From the NCBI GenBank assembly GCA_003550325.1, contig QKWP01001923.1, forward strand, positions 16,330 through 80,329: a stretch of DNA of 64,000 bases, read 5' to 3'. Positions 10,477 through 22,002 of the stretch are shown here, piece by piece. The notes beneath the pieces were generated by a model. It made no database searches. It was not told the origin of the DNA and saw nothing but the letters and a program-made list of their open reading frames with translations. Source of the DNA: Gigaspora rosea. Its lineage: Eukaryota; Glomeromycota; Glomeromycetes; Diversisporales; Gigasporaceae. Both the position numbers and the translations under genes were made by a program. Every line of letters starts with the position of its first letter. Positions within the stretch are counted from its first letter, which is position 1.

Positions 10477-10978
10477 TGCCAGGTCATACTATTTTTTATT
10501 TCTTAATAATAAATTTGCAAGGAAATAAATATTAATGATCAATTAACATGCTTCAACCAGATTACGCTTTTCATAGATTTGTTTTGATAAAATATGGTTG
10601 CGTATGTAAGATAAAAGCCTGTGATAAATCCTATGAGCAAACCTTTTGAATGATTACAAGGTCTGCTTGTAATTGAATTATAGTCAGGGTGAATCTCTAG
10701 TTTTATAATAATAGTAAAAATTTGTCCCATATGTTGTATTAAGCATACAAACAATACATAAATACTGGCGTAGTAACTCGTATTGAGATTGTCAACTCAA
10801 AAATTAGAGTAATTTGTATAATGCAGTATGGTATCTTACATCTTTGCACATTTCAAATTCATTTCAATTTAAAAATGACATGTGTAGTTTTTAATAAGAT
10901 TTTGATTGGATGTTTTGCTGACTATTTCCTTATTGATAAAGCCTTGTACCCACGTGATTTTGAAATTTTAATCATAAT

Positions 10979-11395
10979 AGGGTTAGGGTTAGTTTAATGC
11001 CCAGGGTTAGATATTGGAACCGATTATCGTAATCGGATTTATAACCGGATCAATTCGGTTATATATTATAACCGGGTTAAGAAGTTTTTAGGTCGATGAA
11101 TCGGATTTATTATAATGGTTTTAATCGATTATGATAACCGATTACTGTAATTATTTTATTATACCGAATCAATAACTTATCGAATTCGGTTGAAGAATCA
11201 TTCGGCAAATTTTTTTTAGGTGTCCCAGAATTTATGAAAACAGCTGTAATCGGTTGATTATAACCGGTTCTAATCGATTAATCGGTTACCTATAACCGGT
11301 TCTAATCGATTAATCGGATTTATTATAACCGATTAATCGGTTGATTATAACCGGTTCTAATTTATTAATCAATTGATTATGATCGGTTATATCCT
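10979..11395. repeat. Motif-tiled repeat (AACCGGTT / ATCGATTAATCGG)
   Basis: Starts with a telomere-like GGGTTAGGGTTAG tract (10980-10992). It continues as dense repetition of TAACCGGTTCTAATCGATTA-type words in both orientations, ending near ATGATCGGTTATATCC. The ends look weakly inverted (GATATTGGAACCGATTAT against GATATAACCGATCATAAT). It shares its architecture with the hAT-like tiled elements elsewhere in the window, but I found no clean target duplication. Confidence 0.55.
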
Positions 11396-11729
11396 TGTAA
11401 AAAATTTTTTAAGAGGACAGATAGCTAGAGGCAAGTCAAACTTTCAGAAACCAAAGCTTTTGGTGCTAAAGTTTAGGTAATTGGTATCGAATGAGATAGC
11501 TCAAACATCGAGCATCATTTTTGTATCAATTCACAATTGTTAACAATTACATTTGGAGAAATGCTTGAGAACGGCCTTAATCTTATCTTTTTGCTGAATC
11601 ATTGTGAACACGGCATCAACCTTAGGCCGTCTGGAGTTAATTTTTTGGTTAATATCACTTCTCCCCTTCCCCTTTGATGCCCCCCGGTAAAATGAACATA
11701 TAAAAAAGTAAAAATTAAAATAATAAAAA

Positions 11730-11846
11730 TACCGTATGCCCACAAAATAGCGCGATGGGATGTGGTATCGAATTTCGGCCTAAATTAAGCTTAATCAGAC
11801 CGAAATTCGAAACCTCACCCCATCGCGTTATTTCGCGGTTATACGG
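11730..11846. repeat. Compact hairpin MITE
   Basis: The arms are about 45 bp each: AGCGCGATGGGATGTGG pairs with CCTCACCCCATCGCG, and TCGAATTTCGG pairs with CCGAAATTCGA, around a loop of about 20 bp. The ends CCGTATG/ATACGG resemble the 5558-5942 element. It would form a strong cruciform. Confidence 0.75.
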
Positions 11847-11849
11847 CAA

Positions 11850-12715
11850 ATATAAAAATAAAACAAATAATTTAAAATGAATAAAATAATTTAAAAAATA
11901 AAAAAATAATTTAATATAAAATAAAATAATTTAAAAAATAAAATAAATAATTTAAAATAAATAAAATAAAATAATTTAAAATAAAATCAAATAATTTACA
12001 AATAAATTAAAACGAATTAAAAAAATAAAAAATAAAAAAATAAAAAAATAAAAAATAAAAAAATAAAAAAAAATAAAAAAAATAAAAAAATAAAAAATAA
12101 AAAATAAAAAAAAATAAAAAAAAATAAAAAAATAAAAAAATAAAAAAAATAAAAAAATAAAAAAATAAAAAAAAATAAAAAAATAAAAAAATAAAAAAAA
12201 ATAAAAAATAAAAAAAGGATTAGTCTAATTGTAACAATATGTTAAGCACCTTATTTGTAACTAGGGTAACTCCTGTTGCAATTTTACCAAAAAATGATCC
12301 TCTTACAATTTTTGTATTAATTTTGATTTTAACTCTAAATCTAACTCTAACCCTATTTCTAATTTTTACCCTAACCCTAATAATTTTATGGATGTAATGT
12401 AACAGGTTGTTACAAATAGATTATTTTATAAAAAAATAAAAAAATAATAAAATAATAAAAAAATAATAAAATAATAAAAAAATAATAAAATAATAAAAAA
12501 ATAATAAAATAATAAATAATAAAAAAATAAAAAAATAAAAAAATAAAAAAATAAAAAAATAAAAAAAAAATAAAAATAAAAAAATAAAAAAATAAAAAAT
12601 TAAAAAATTAAAAAAATAAAAAAATTAAAAAATTTATAAAATTAAAAAATTAAAAAATAAAAAAATAAAAAATAAAAAAATAAAAAATAAATAAAAAAAT
12701 TTAAAATAATTTTTA
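11850..12715. repeat. A-rich simple repeat (TAAAAAA)n, split by a small insertion
   Basis: Almost uninterrupted units TAAAAAA, TAAAA and AATAATAAAAA from 11850 to 12215 and 12426 to 12715. The interruption at 12216-12425 has inverted ends (TCTAATTGTAACAA against TTGTTACAAATAGA) and a CCCTAACCCTAA-containing core, so it is probably a MITE that inserted into the simple repeat. Confidence 0.8.
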
Positions 12716-12728
12716 AAAGTAGATATAC

Positions 12729-13325
12729 TAGACCCTGGGTCAGATAGCGCAGTAGTTAGCGCTCCAGAGTCACATTCGCAAGGTCGCCGGTTCGAGTCTA
12801 GTGGGTGACAAAAACTGTGTTAGGACCACAAATGGACAGGATCTACATCAAGGATTCACACTTCTTCCCCATTTACGGATATGGTACTATAGCGATAAGA
12901 GCTGCATGACATAGCTACGATGGCCATGCGGTATCCAGAAAAGTAAAGAAAATCCGACAAGAGATGTCGTAAATATAAGGAAAATCTACTATAAAAGGAA
13001 ATCGAGAAATATGTAAGAGGTACCTGACAATACCATGCCAACCAAAGATAGAAAGTGTTCTCGGGGTGTGGGAAAAACGGCTGACCTATATAGTGCACCA
13101 GCAGTCATTGACGACCTTAAAGTTACCTAAGATCCACGAGGTACGGGGCATCAGGGCGTGGTGGGCCTGCTGGATCCCCCAGGATAATCAGACGATTGGA
13201 GGAAGGTACAGGTTAATTAAAATAGAAAACCCCTAAATGTAAAAATGTAAAGTAAGACCTTTGAAATTTGAAAAAGAGCGCCACCCGCGCCCCTAGCAAT
13301 AGAACTAGAGTTTAAATAAAAAAAA
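12729..13325 (+). mobile_element. SINE, tRNA-headed, copy 1
   Basis: Full-length retroposon of about 597 bp. The head has a Pol III box A-like TAGCGCAGTAGTTAGCGC with a 4-bp D-stem (GCGC/GCGC) and a box B-like GGTTCGAGTC about 40 bp later. A unique central part follows, and the tail is A-rich (AAATAAAAAAAAAAAA). It is flanked by a perfect 14-bp target duplication AAAAGTAGATATAC (12715-12728 and 13326-13339), the mark of LINE-assisted insertion. A second copy at 61627-62234 (minus) matches it from head to tail. Internal promoter A and B boxes would drive transcription. It is not a functional tRNA gene because the acceptor and anticodon stems do not pair. Confidence 0.87.
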
Positions 13326-13339
13326 AAAAGTAGATATAC

Positions 13340-14361
13340 ATAAATTATTTATTATATGATATGCATTGCAAATTTTTTTGTATAGCAGATTATATAGTAA
13401 ATACAACTCTAATTGGGTAATTACCTTTTTTGAAAATAATTTTTTTTGTATAATCCTAGCAAATTTGAAGCTCTCTAGCAAATTTAGCTATATAAAGAAG
13501 TATATTTTTATAAAATAATACAATCTCTAAAAATTTTACTACTATAAATAGAAGATTTACTCTGTATATTACTTAATTTTAGTAAAAATTAATAGTGGTT
13601 TTAAAAACTTTTTTTAATACCTTATTTTAATTTTATACATGAAATCCTATTGTACTACAAAAATTATATAATAAATAATCAATATATACTCTACCCTTAA
13701 AAAAATAACAAAAAAAAATAAATAACAAAAAATAAGCTAAAATTTTAGTTACTATTTTGCTATCTTCTTATATATCTTTATTTTAGTTTGCAATAAAATG
13801 ATTTTAAAAAAACTGCTAAAAAAAAGCTTTCAAAGTGTTTTTTTTATTTACTTGTAAAGAGCTAAAGAACTAGTATTAATAAGTAAAAAGAAATATTTAA
13901 ATAAATGTTTAACTTCAATTTTATATTTTTTATTAAACTCTTTTTAACAATTATTTGTACCAAACTTTTCAAAAAGGCCAACCTATAAAAACTATATATT
14001 TAATATATAAAATAGCAAATTGATTCTACTAAATAGTAGCTGAAACTCAAGGCTATTTATTGAAAAACTGAAATACCACAGAAAAAGGAACCTGGAACAT
14101 CTTTAGACAAACTTGATAAATATAGTAACTTGAACCAAATAACAAAATCATTAATTAGTTAACTAATCTAATATAACTAAGCATAATTAGTTAACTAAGA
14201 TTATTTTAGTTGGTCCAGATTAAATACATACTTTTTTTAAATCCTAGCGTTATAATAAACTAATGCATCTGTAATCAGTATTGGCATTGGATGTATGTCC
14301 AATAATTTTGAAAAAGTAAAATTTTATATATCCAACATTTTTTTAAATTATTGAACATATA
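13340..14361. other. Very AT-rich decayed DNA
   Basis: No gene recognised. At about 13940-13975 the words CTCTTTTTAACAATTATTTG and ACCAAACTTTTC match the 5' end of the ~1 kb dispersed repeat at 33095-34150, so at least one truncated copy is buried here. Confidence 0.4.
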
Positions 14362-14597
14362 GGGTCTGTATCTTGAAAATGACCTTATGGGACTGTGTAG
14401 ATTTTATGAATAAAAATTAAAATTCTAGCTATCCAGTAATCCAATTCATATAAATATTTTATATTTTGTAGAACTCACTGAGCTCTACAAAATAAAAAAA
14501 TATTTACTTGAATTGGATTATTGGATAGCTAAAAATTTTAATTTTTATTCATAAAATCTACATAGCCCCGTAAGGTCATTTTCAAGGCACAGACCCC
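14362..14597. repeat. MITE with about 95-bp inverted arms (GGGTCTGT ends)
   Basis: Arms run from GGGTCTGTATCTTGAAAATG at the left to CATTTTCAAGGCACAGACCC at the right, with ATGAATAAAAATTAAAA and TATCCAGTAATCCAATTCA mirrored inside and AGCTC at the centre. A decayed relative is at 1276-1470. From 14598 to 15394 I see only AT-rich sequence, including four CCAGTTTCGC-like words at 14655-14705. Confidence 0.8.
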
Positions 14598-15394
14598 ATA
14601 TGTCCAATGACAATACTGCCTGTAATATTCGACTTTAATTTACTGGTTTTTAAACTTCCAGTTTCGCGCATTTCACCAGTTTCGCTATATTTCATCAGTT
14701 TCACTTTGAAATTTTGTATGCCAGTTTTTTTATACCCGAGTGATCTTTAGAGTTATACCTAATAACTATAGCATTAACACAAACACAGATGAAATAGTTA
14801 TGTTAGAATTTATGAAATAAATTCTATGTTAAAACGAATAAATAAATATTTTAATTGGTGGTATAAATACAATCTTGTATACATCTTATACATATATGGA
14901 GTGAAATTTAAATGGGTTAGGTTACAATATACAGTACGTACTATCAAGATGCAGCAGGTAGATCATATATATTGTACCTCCTATATTATTCCTTCACATG
15001 ATTATGAATGGAGAATTTTTATTGGTTAATCCTATTATTAAAAAAAATTTTCAAACCCAACTTTATTGACCCGGCCGGAATATAAAAACCAAGTATATAA
15101 TTTTGTATGGCCTAATTTATAAAATTTTACTAATTAATTCTAACTAACTTATATAATATTTCTAAGTTTAGTATGACTGTATCATGCAGCTACTTTAATT
15201 TTGGTGATCTTTCTGTATAATTCATTTCAGGAATATGAAAAATGAAATTTGAATCTTAGTATATATATGTGTTGTTTAACTCTTTTCCATTATTTGCTCA
15301 ATTGAAAGGAGATTATGTTAAATATAAATTTAAATTGAAGTGGCCTTAATATTGATAAATATATTTAGATTTTTAATTTTATTCTAAAATTTAG

Positions 15395-15659
15395 GATTTG
15401 CTAAAGCCTTGTACCCATATAATTTTTTATATGTAAATTAGCCAATAGAATTACAAAATTTTGTTTACATGAAGAAATTAAAAATCAAAAAAATGCAAAA
15501 ATATAAAATGATAATCTAAATTCATTTTGGTGCATTAATAAAAACTATAGAAAAAGCAATTTTATCTATATATATATATATATTTTTTAATGGTAAACTA
15601 ACTCTACCTCTAATTATAACTAAAATTTTAAAAGCTATAAAGTACAAGGCTTAGCGATT
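15395..15659. repeat. MITE with GCTAAAGCCTTGTAC ends
   Basis: Inverted ends GCTAAAGCCTTGTACCC and GTACAAGGCTTAGC enclose an AT-rich core with a (TA)n run. Single ends of the same type (AAAGCCTTGTACCCA at about 10939, AAGTCTTGTACCTA at about 54042) show a wider family. 15660-16290 holds nothing recognisable. Confidence 0.7.
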
Positions 15660-16291
15660 CCCAAATTTAGAATTTTTTAAAATTTTCAATTTTGATAAAG
15701 ATAAAAAAATCATGGTACCTATCCTAATTTTTATAAATTTAAATAAAACAAGTTATATTATGTACTATTAAAAGTTATAGATAACTGAATAAAATTTTAC
15801 TTTCTAAAATTTTAAATTATTTGGTTTAATTTTCATTCCAGAATAGCTTTTTTCTTTCAAAAAATTAATATTTCTTTGTAGATCACTTTTTCGTATATGT
15901 TTTAAACTATATTTTGATTGTAGAGACAAATTTTAATAATAAAATATCAAAAGTTGTTTTATAAAACTTATATTTTTTGACTTATTCTACAACTTTTATT
16001 AGTAAAACAAAGTTGATTGTTTTAATAAAATTTCATGTAAATAGTATTATCAGCTTTTTTATTTATCTTTCTTAAAATCTAGGTTAGTTTAAATTAGGAT
16101 TTGTGTTAGAATATAGAATATAGTAAAATTTAGCAAAAAATTTTTTAATTAGAAACTAAATATGGTTTTATAGATAAATTTTGATTTATTATAAATTTTT
16201 AAAATTTTTATTGTTTTCTTCATTTTCATATTGTACAACATTATATCTAATTCTTTAATGTAATTAGCAATTAAATATTGGACTTAATTAG

Positions 16292-16629
16292 GCATCGCAC
16301 GCTGCGATGTGCTTGTATATCGCACCTCAACGATCTACCAATTAAATTTAAAGATCAGGTGTAACGTGCAAATTTTCTTTGTGTAACAAAATCAAGAAAA
16401 TTTGTAATATCAAAAAATTTCATCTATTTAATTACCTTTCATGCTCTAACAAAAAAAACTTCTTGCAAAATTTTGTGTATACTATTATCTATTCTAACTT
16501 CTAACACTAACCCTTACCTAACCTTATATTAATTTAAATTTTTGTTATATAGAACATTTGTTACACAGATCTACAAAATATGTTTACATATATGTGTACG
16601 ATGAATTAGCATATCGCAGGGTGCGTTGC
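16292..16629. repeat. MITE with GCATCGCAC ends and a telomere-like core
   Basis: The left end GCATCGCACGCTGCGATGTG and the right end CATATCGCAGGGTGCGTTGC form imperfect inverted repeats. The core holds CTAACACTAACCCTTACCTA (about 16500-16520). A target duplication is not clear. Confidence 0.6.
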
Positions 16630-16839
16630 ATATATTTATTCTTAAATATTACTATATTTATTATTAGCAACAAATAAATTTATTTAATTTAATAAATTTT
16701 TTTTATTTTAAGAGAAAATGTTTTTCATGCATCTGTACGGTTGTGCACCCTTGGGATTCACCACTCTGATGACCCATATTAGATATGCAAGCACGCAATT
16801 TTTTTTCGTACTGTATATTTATTTTTTTATTTTTTTTTA

Positions 16840-18080
16840 TTTTTTAGAAGGATTCTCAATATCATTCTTTGAAGTTCTTTTTGGCTTTCTGGAGATTTTT
16901 GGAATAGTTTTTGTTGCTCTCTTGGTAAGGTTTTTCTTTTTTTTTGTTTTTTTTTATGTTTACTCTTGTTTTAGACACTTTTATATTGTTTTAGATATTC
17001 TTCTGGATGACTTACTAGTAGTTCTTCAAATTATCATTGTTCTCTGATGAGGCATTTTTTTCTTCTTGCATTTAATTTTTTTCGGTATTTCTTGTGCTTG
17101 TTTTTTTCTGGTATTTTTTGTTTAAGTATTTTTCAGTGAACTTGTGTTATTTTCTGGTGATTCTTCTCGAATTTGTATCGTTCATCTTTATATTCAAAGT
17201 TTCGTTGTTTTCTGGTGAAGTATTTTTTTCTTGCATTCAATTTTTTCAGTGTTCTTGTATTTATTTTTTTTCTTTCCTGGTATTTCTTGTTTAGGTAATC
17301 TACAGTGGACTTGTATCATTTTTTGGTATTCTTTCCTAATTTGTATAATTCTCTGGTGAGCCTTTACTAGTAGTTTTTCAAATTTTCGTTGTTTTCTGAT
17401 GAGGCATTTTTTTTTCTTGTATTCAATTTTTTTTTGGTGTTTCTTGTATTCATTTTTTTTCTAGTATTTCTTGTTTAGGCGTTCTTTGATGGACTTGCAT
17501 CGTTTTTTGTGATTCTTCATTGTTCTCTAGTGAGTCTTTACTAGTAGTTCTTTAAATTTTTAGCATTTTCTGGTAAGGCATTTTTTTTCAATTTTTTTTT
17601 AGTGTTACTTGTATTCATTTTTTCTGGTATTTCTTGTTTAGGCGTTCTTTGGTGGATTGCATTATTTTCTGGTAATTTTTTGTTGAATTTCATTGTTTCT
17701 AGGGAGTCAGGGAGTCTTGTAATTATTATTTTTTTTATTTTTTTTTCTCTTGATGTTTCTTGTATTTACTACTAACTTTCTTTTTTATTTTAGACATTCT
17801 TTCGGTAGACTTAGCGTTATCGTTTCCTAGTGATTGTTAACTTTTCATAATTTTTTATCGACTTTGTATCATTTTTTGGTAATTCTTTGTCAATTTATAT
17901 TATTCTCTGGTAAGTTTTTTTTTGTTTTGTATTTAATATTCTTTATTGTTTAGACATTCTTTTGGAGTTCCTCTTTTTGGCGATTTTGGATTTTCTTGCA
18001 TGTTTTTATGCTTTATTAACTTTTTAGGCATTATGTTTTTTCTGGTGTTTTCTTTGATAATTTTGGGTTTAGGTTTTTTT
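16840..18080. repeat. Long T-rich tandem repeat, unit about 170-200 bp
   Basis: At least six degenerate units carry the same ordered words: TTTCTGGTGAGGCATTTTTT, TTGTATTCATTTTTT, CTGGTATTTCTTGTTTAGG, CGTTCTTTGGTGGACTTG and TTACTAGTAGTTCTTCAAAT. The open frames across it are Phe-rich and are by-products of the T-rich repeat. 18081-18589 shows no gene. Confidence 0.75.
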
Positions 18081-18589
18081 CTTTGAATTTTTTTTAAATA
18101 AAAAATATCATTATTATAACATAATAGTTTAGTAATTGTATTACACAAATTAGTAAAATAAATAAATTGCTTACCAATTTTAGAAACGTCTAAAGCAAGG
18201 CAATTCATATTTCTTAATAATTTTCTCAATTAACTTTAGGGTTAGGATCATTTTATATTAGAGTTAAACTGGGTTTTAAATAGTTATATAAGCAAAATTG
18301 CCTTCCTAATATTTTTATTTAACTTACCTGAAGTAGGTTTAGACTGCTGTTTTTTGTATTTTTTAGGTTTTTTATTTTTTGCTTCGCCACGATCATCAAA
18401 ATTCTGTAATTTGATTGGCTGTAATCACATGTATTTGCCCTGCTTTAGACGACCTCCGATTTTTATTAACCAATTACGTTAGAAGGTCTGATGCATGGTT
18501 TGACCTCAATTAACTATCATGTACTAAAACTTGATTGGTCGATCAAGAGGTGTATGACCATGCAGATACACAAAATTTTTAAACCCTTA

Positions 18590-18730
18590 TTTTAATTCTA
18601 TTTAATTCCAAAATTAAATAAAACAATTTTTAGCAAATTTGATTAAATAGTTGTTAAAATATTTTAATTTAAAAGTTAAAAAAATTTTACTAAAAATAAT
18701 TTGTTTTTTTTTTGCTAATTCACCTGTATA
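18590..18730. repeat. Partial copy of the 19390-19640 MITE
   Basis: AGCAAATTTGATTAAATAGT and AAAAATTTTACTAAAAAT occur here in the same order as in the right half of the element at 19390-19640. 18731-19389 is AT-rich with no recognised gene. Confidence 0.5.
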
Positions 18731-19389
18731 TATTCACTAAGTTTTGTTATTTGCTACAAGTTTCATTATTTGTTATAAGTTTGTTATGAGTTTTATTATT
18801 TGTTATTTATTTTATTGAAGTTATTTGATAAAACAGTTTCATTATTTATCTAAACAAACTATTTTGTTATTTGTTAAATATTATTACAAAAGCCTAAATT
18901 TAAACATAGTTATAAACTTCAAACTAAACCTAAACTAAACTAATAGTCATGTTTGGATCTGGTTCAGGTTCAGCAACTTTGTATTTAAGTTCAGGTTTAG
19001 ATTCAAGATTTGCAAAATTTTTAGTTTAGATTCAAATCTAGTTTAATCCAAACTAAATCTCAAAATACTAAAAAGCAGTTAGTTATTTATAGCTATCTTA
19101 CAAAAATATCTTTTTAAAATAGTTATAACTTTTTAAAATAGCAACTTCTTTGAGTATAATCAGAAGAATTTTTTAGATGCAGATCTGCACAAATTTTTAA
19201 AACTCGACAATAATCAAAAATCTGCGAAGATTTGCAACTCCACAATTATAGATGAAGAAAATTTTTAACAAATTCTGCGATATTTTAGAAATATATAAAT
19301 TTGCGCAAATTTTTATTAAATAATAAAAAGTGTAATAACCTGAATTAAGCTTAATTCGTGCCAAAATTTAGAGCAAATTCACTAGTTAT

Positions 19390-19640
19390 ATGAGGATAAA
19401 TCAGTAAAAAAGGGACAAATTTTTTCTAAGTAAAAGTTTTCTTGACTTTAAGCTTAAATATCTTAACAACTATCTTAATAAATTTAATAATTTTTTTTAT
19501 TTTAATGCTATATAATTTTAAGATTAAAATAAAAAAATTTTTAGCAAATTTGATTAAATAGTTGGCAAGATATTTTAGTTTAAAAATTAAAAAAATTTTA
19601 CTAAAAATGATTTATCCCTTTTCTACTGACTCATCCCCAT
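19390..19640. repeat. MITE with ATGAGGATAAATCAGTA ends
   Basis: The left arm ATGAGGATAAATCAGTAAAA mirrors the right arm, whose end reads CTACTGACTCATCCCCAT. The arms extend inward for about 100 bp. No coding capacity. Confidence 0.7.
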
Positions 19641-19751
19641 ATTATATTAATTTATTTACTATATTTTTATTTATATATTTATTTAATTAATAATATATTT
19701 TTATTTTACATTTATATATAATATCACTTATACATTATAAATATCTTATAC

Positions 19752-19822
19752 TAATCCTGTGCTACCCTAAACCTAATCTTGTACTACCCTAACCCTAATC
19801 CCACACTATACTACCCTAACCT
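19752..19822. repeat. Interstitial telomere-like tract
   Basis: Five ACCCTAA- or ACCTAAT-type words within 70 bp (for example CTACCCTAACCCTAATCC). It is tandem but degenerate, and far from any sign of a chromosome end. Confidence 0.6.
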
Positions 19823-19912
19823 TCTTGAAAGAATGTATTATACTAAATCCTATACTAACTATTATGTTACGCCCATACTAACTATCATGCTACTAACTAT
19901 GATATATGGGTG

Positions 19913-20249
19913 ATTTCAATAGAAACAGCCCATTTTTACATATATTTTATTTTGAGATAATTGAGTTTAATCATTTGTTTTGATTTTTGGACTAATTGGA
20001 ATTAATCAAATTTCATGATTTTTATTGGTTAAAGGTAAACAGGTGACTATCGGGTAATCTTGTAATATGTTGGCTCTATGCAGCCTCGTGTAATTTTTCT
20101 TTTACATTATCTTGATTTTTTATTATGCAAATCAACTTTCATTTATAATTGAAAAATGTCAATTATGGCAAAATTTATATGAATCTAATAAAAGCTCATT
20201 TTTCAAAAAATTGTAAAAATGGGCTATTTCTATTGAAATCACCCATATA
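19913..20249. repeat. MITE with TATATGGGTGATTTCAATAG ends, copy 1
   Basis: The two ends are inverted over about 38 bp with very few mismatches (left TATATGGGTGATTTCAATAG; right CTATTGAAATCACCCATATA). The interior contains TTTTTTATTATGCAAATCAA, shared with the relative at 60251-60556. Confidence 0.82.
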
Positions 20250-20930
20250 TGCTACATCCTATACTAACTATCTTGCTACTCCCGAACTATCATGCTACGT
20301 CTTTCATGCTATGTATGTTCTACTATCATGCTATATTTGTTCTACTATTGTGCTATGTTTCATAATAACAATTGTACTACGTTCATTTTAAAGAAAAAAG
20401 AAATGTCAGTACTGTATATATATATATTTATATATATAAAAACTATTGTAAACCAGATACTAACTATCATGCTCCGTCTGTTCTATCTATTGTGCTACAT
20501 TCTGTACTATGTTCATTTTATTCTAAAGAAAAAAAACGTTAGTACTGTAATATAAAAAAAATAAAAAAATACTATCATATACTAGCCTTATGTTTATCCT
20601 TTTCAACTCCAATTCCATGATGATAACAATATCCAATACTATTTTTTCCACTTCTAACTATCGCGCTACATTTTGTACTATGTTCATTCTAAAGAAAAAA
20701 AAAGAAATGTTAGTACTATAAAAAAAAAAAAATAAAAATAAAAATATCCTAGCCTTACGTTCATTCTTTTCAACTCCAATTCCATGATGATAACAATATC
20801 CAATACTCACTATTTTTTTTACTTGCATTGCCCATCTTAACAGATTCTAACTGTCGTGTTATTCTATACTAACTACTATATTCGTTCTAAAGAAAAAGGA
20901 ACGTTAGTATAAAAAAAAAAAAGAATACTA
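20250..20930. repeat. Tandem repeat, unit about 195 bp
   Basis: Repeated block containing TTTTCAACTCCAATTCCATG, ATGATAACAATATCCAATAC, TGCTACATTCTGTACTATGT and TTCTAAAGAAAAAA with GTTAGTACT. Two good copies (about 20520-20715 and 20716-20905) plus partial ones before. Confidence 0.75.
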
Positions 20931-21020
20931 ATCACAACCCACCAAAAACGACGAAAATGTACTGGAAAAAATACTGAAATGACCTACCGGAAGACATGAA
21001 TGCACAATTTCAAGACTCAG

Positions 21021-21096
21021 TAACGGCTCTAGCGACGGCTCTAGTGATAGCTCTAGCGACAGCTCCAAAGACAGCTCCAGCAATAGCTCCAGCAAT
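21021..21096. repeat. Twelve-base tandem repeat (GACGGCTCTAGC)
   Basis: Six units of about 12 bp, drifting from ACGGCTCTAGCG to ACAGCTCCAGCA. It is less AT-rich than its surroundings. It could be a fragment of a repeat-containing coding exon, but no open frame extends from it. Confidence 0.7.
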
Positions 21097-21282
21097 AAAA
21101 AAAAAATTTAAAATGTTTATTAATAAAAAAAAAATATAAGTACAGTATGAAAAAAAATTTTTTATAACTTACAGTATGATTGTCAATCTTTAATGTGATT
21201 GGCTAATCATATAATTTAACAATAAAGAAAATTAATTAAAAAAAAAGTTAAAAAATATTATATTAAAAATAAGAAAAAAAAA

Positions 21283-21766
21283 NNNNNNNNNNNNNNNNNN
21301 NNNNNNNNNNNNNNNNNNNNNNNNNNNNNNNNNNNNNNNNNNNNNNNNNNNNNNNNNNNNNNNNNNNNNNNNNNNNNNNNNNNNNNNNNNNNNNNNNNNN
21401 NNNNNNNNNNNNNNNNNNNNNNNNNNNNNNNNNNNNNNNNNNNNNNNNNNNNNNNNNNNNNNNNNNNNNNNNNNNNNNNNNNNNNNNNNNNNNNNNNNNN
21501 NNNNNNNNNNNNNNNNNNNNNNNNNNNNNNNNNNNNNNNNNNNNNNNNNNNNNNNNNNNNNNNNNNNNNNNNNNNNNNNNNNNNNNNNNNNNNNNNNNNN
21601 NNNNNNNNNNNNNNNNNNNNNNNNNNNNNNNNNNNNNNNNNNNNNNNNNNNNNNNNNNNNNNNNNNNNNNNNNNNNNNNNNNNNNNNNNNNNNNNNNNNN
21701 NNNNNNNNNNNNNNNNNNNNNNNNNNNNNNNNNNNNNNNNNNNNNNNNNNNNNNNNNNNNNNNNNN
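21283..21766. other. Assembly gap (484 N)
   Basis: Run of undetermined bases flanked on both sides by A-rich simple repeat; a collapsed repeat is the likely cause. Confidence 0.99.
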
Positions 21767-21767
21767 A

Positions 21768-21990
21768 AAAAAAAAATAAAATAAAAAATAAAATAAAAAA
21801 TATAATTCAAATTAATTCGAATTATAAAAAAAACTAATAAAATTTGAATTATTCGAATTAAAAAAAAAATAAAAAAATAAAATTCGAATTAATTCGAATT
21901 ATAAAAAAAAAATAAATAAATAAAATTTGAACAATTTGAATTATAAAAAAATAAAATAAAATTCGAATTAATTTGAATTATAAAAAAAAA
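21768..21990. repeat. Palindromic AATTCGAATT simple repeat
   Basis: Units of AATTCGAATTAATTCGAATT separated by A runs, each self-complementary. It probably continues into the gap. Confidence 0.75.
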
Positions 21991-22002
21991 ACCATTTTAA
22001 AT

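Noticed and set aside
12731-12810. Functional tRNA gene
   Set aside because: The D-stem and box words are present, but acceptor and anticodon stems do not pair and the unit continues into a repeated core with a poly(A) tail; better called a SINE head.
16718-17294. Two Phe-rich open frames with many apparent membrane segments
   Set aside because: They follow the T-rich tandem repeat; composition alone explains them.
19752-19822. A chromosome end
   Set aside because: The tract is short, degenerate and interstitial, with mobile DNA on both sides.
21232-21810. Long open frame across the gap
   Set aside because: It is open only because the N run has no stops.
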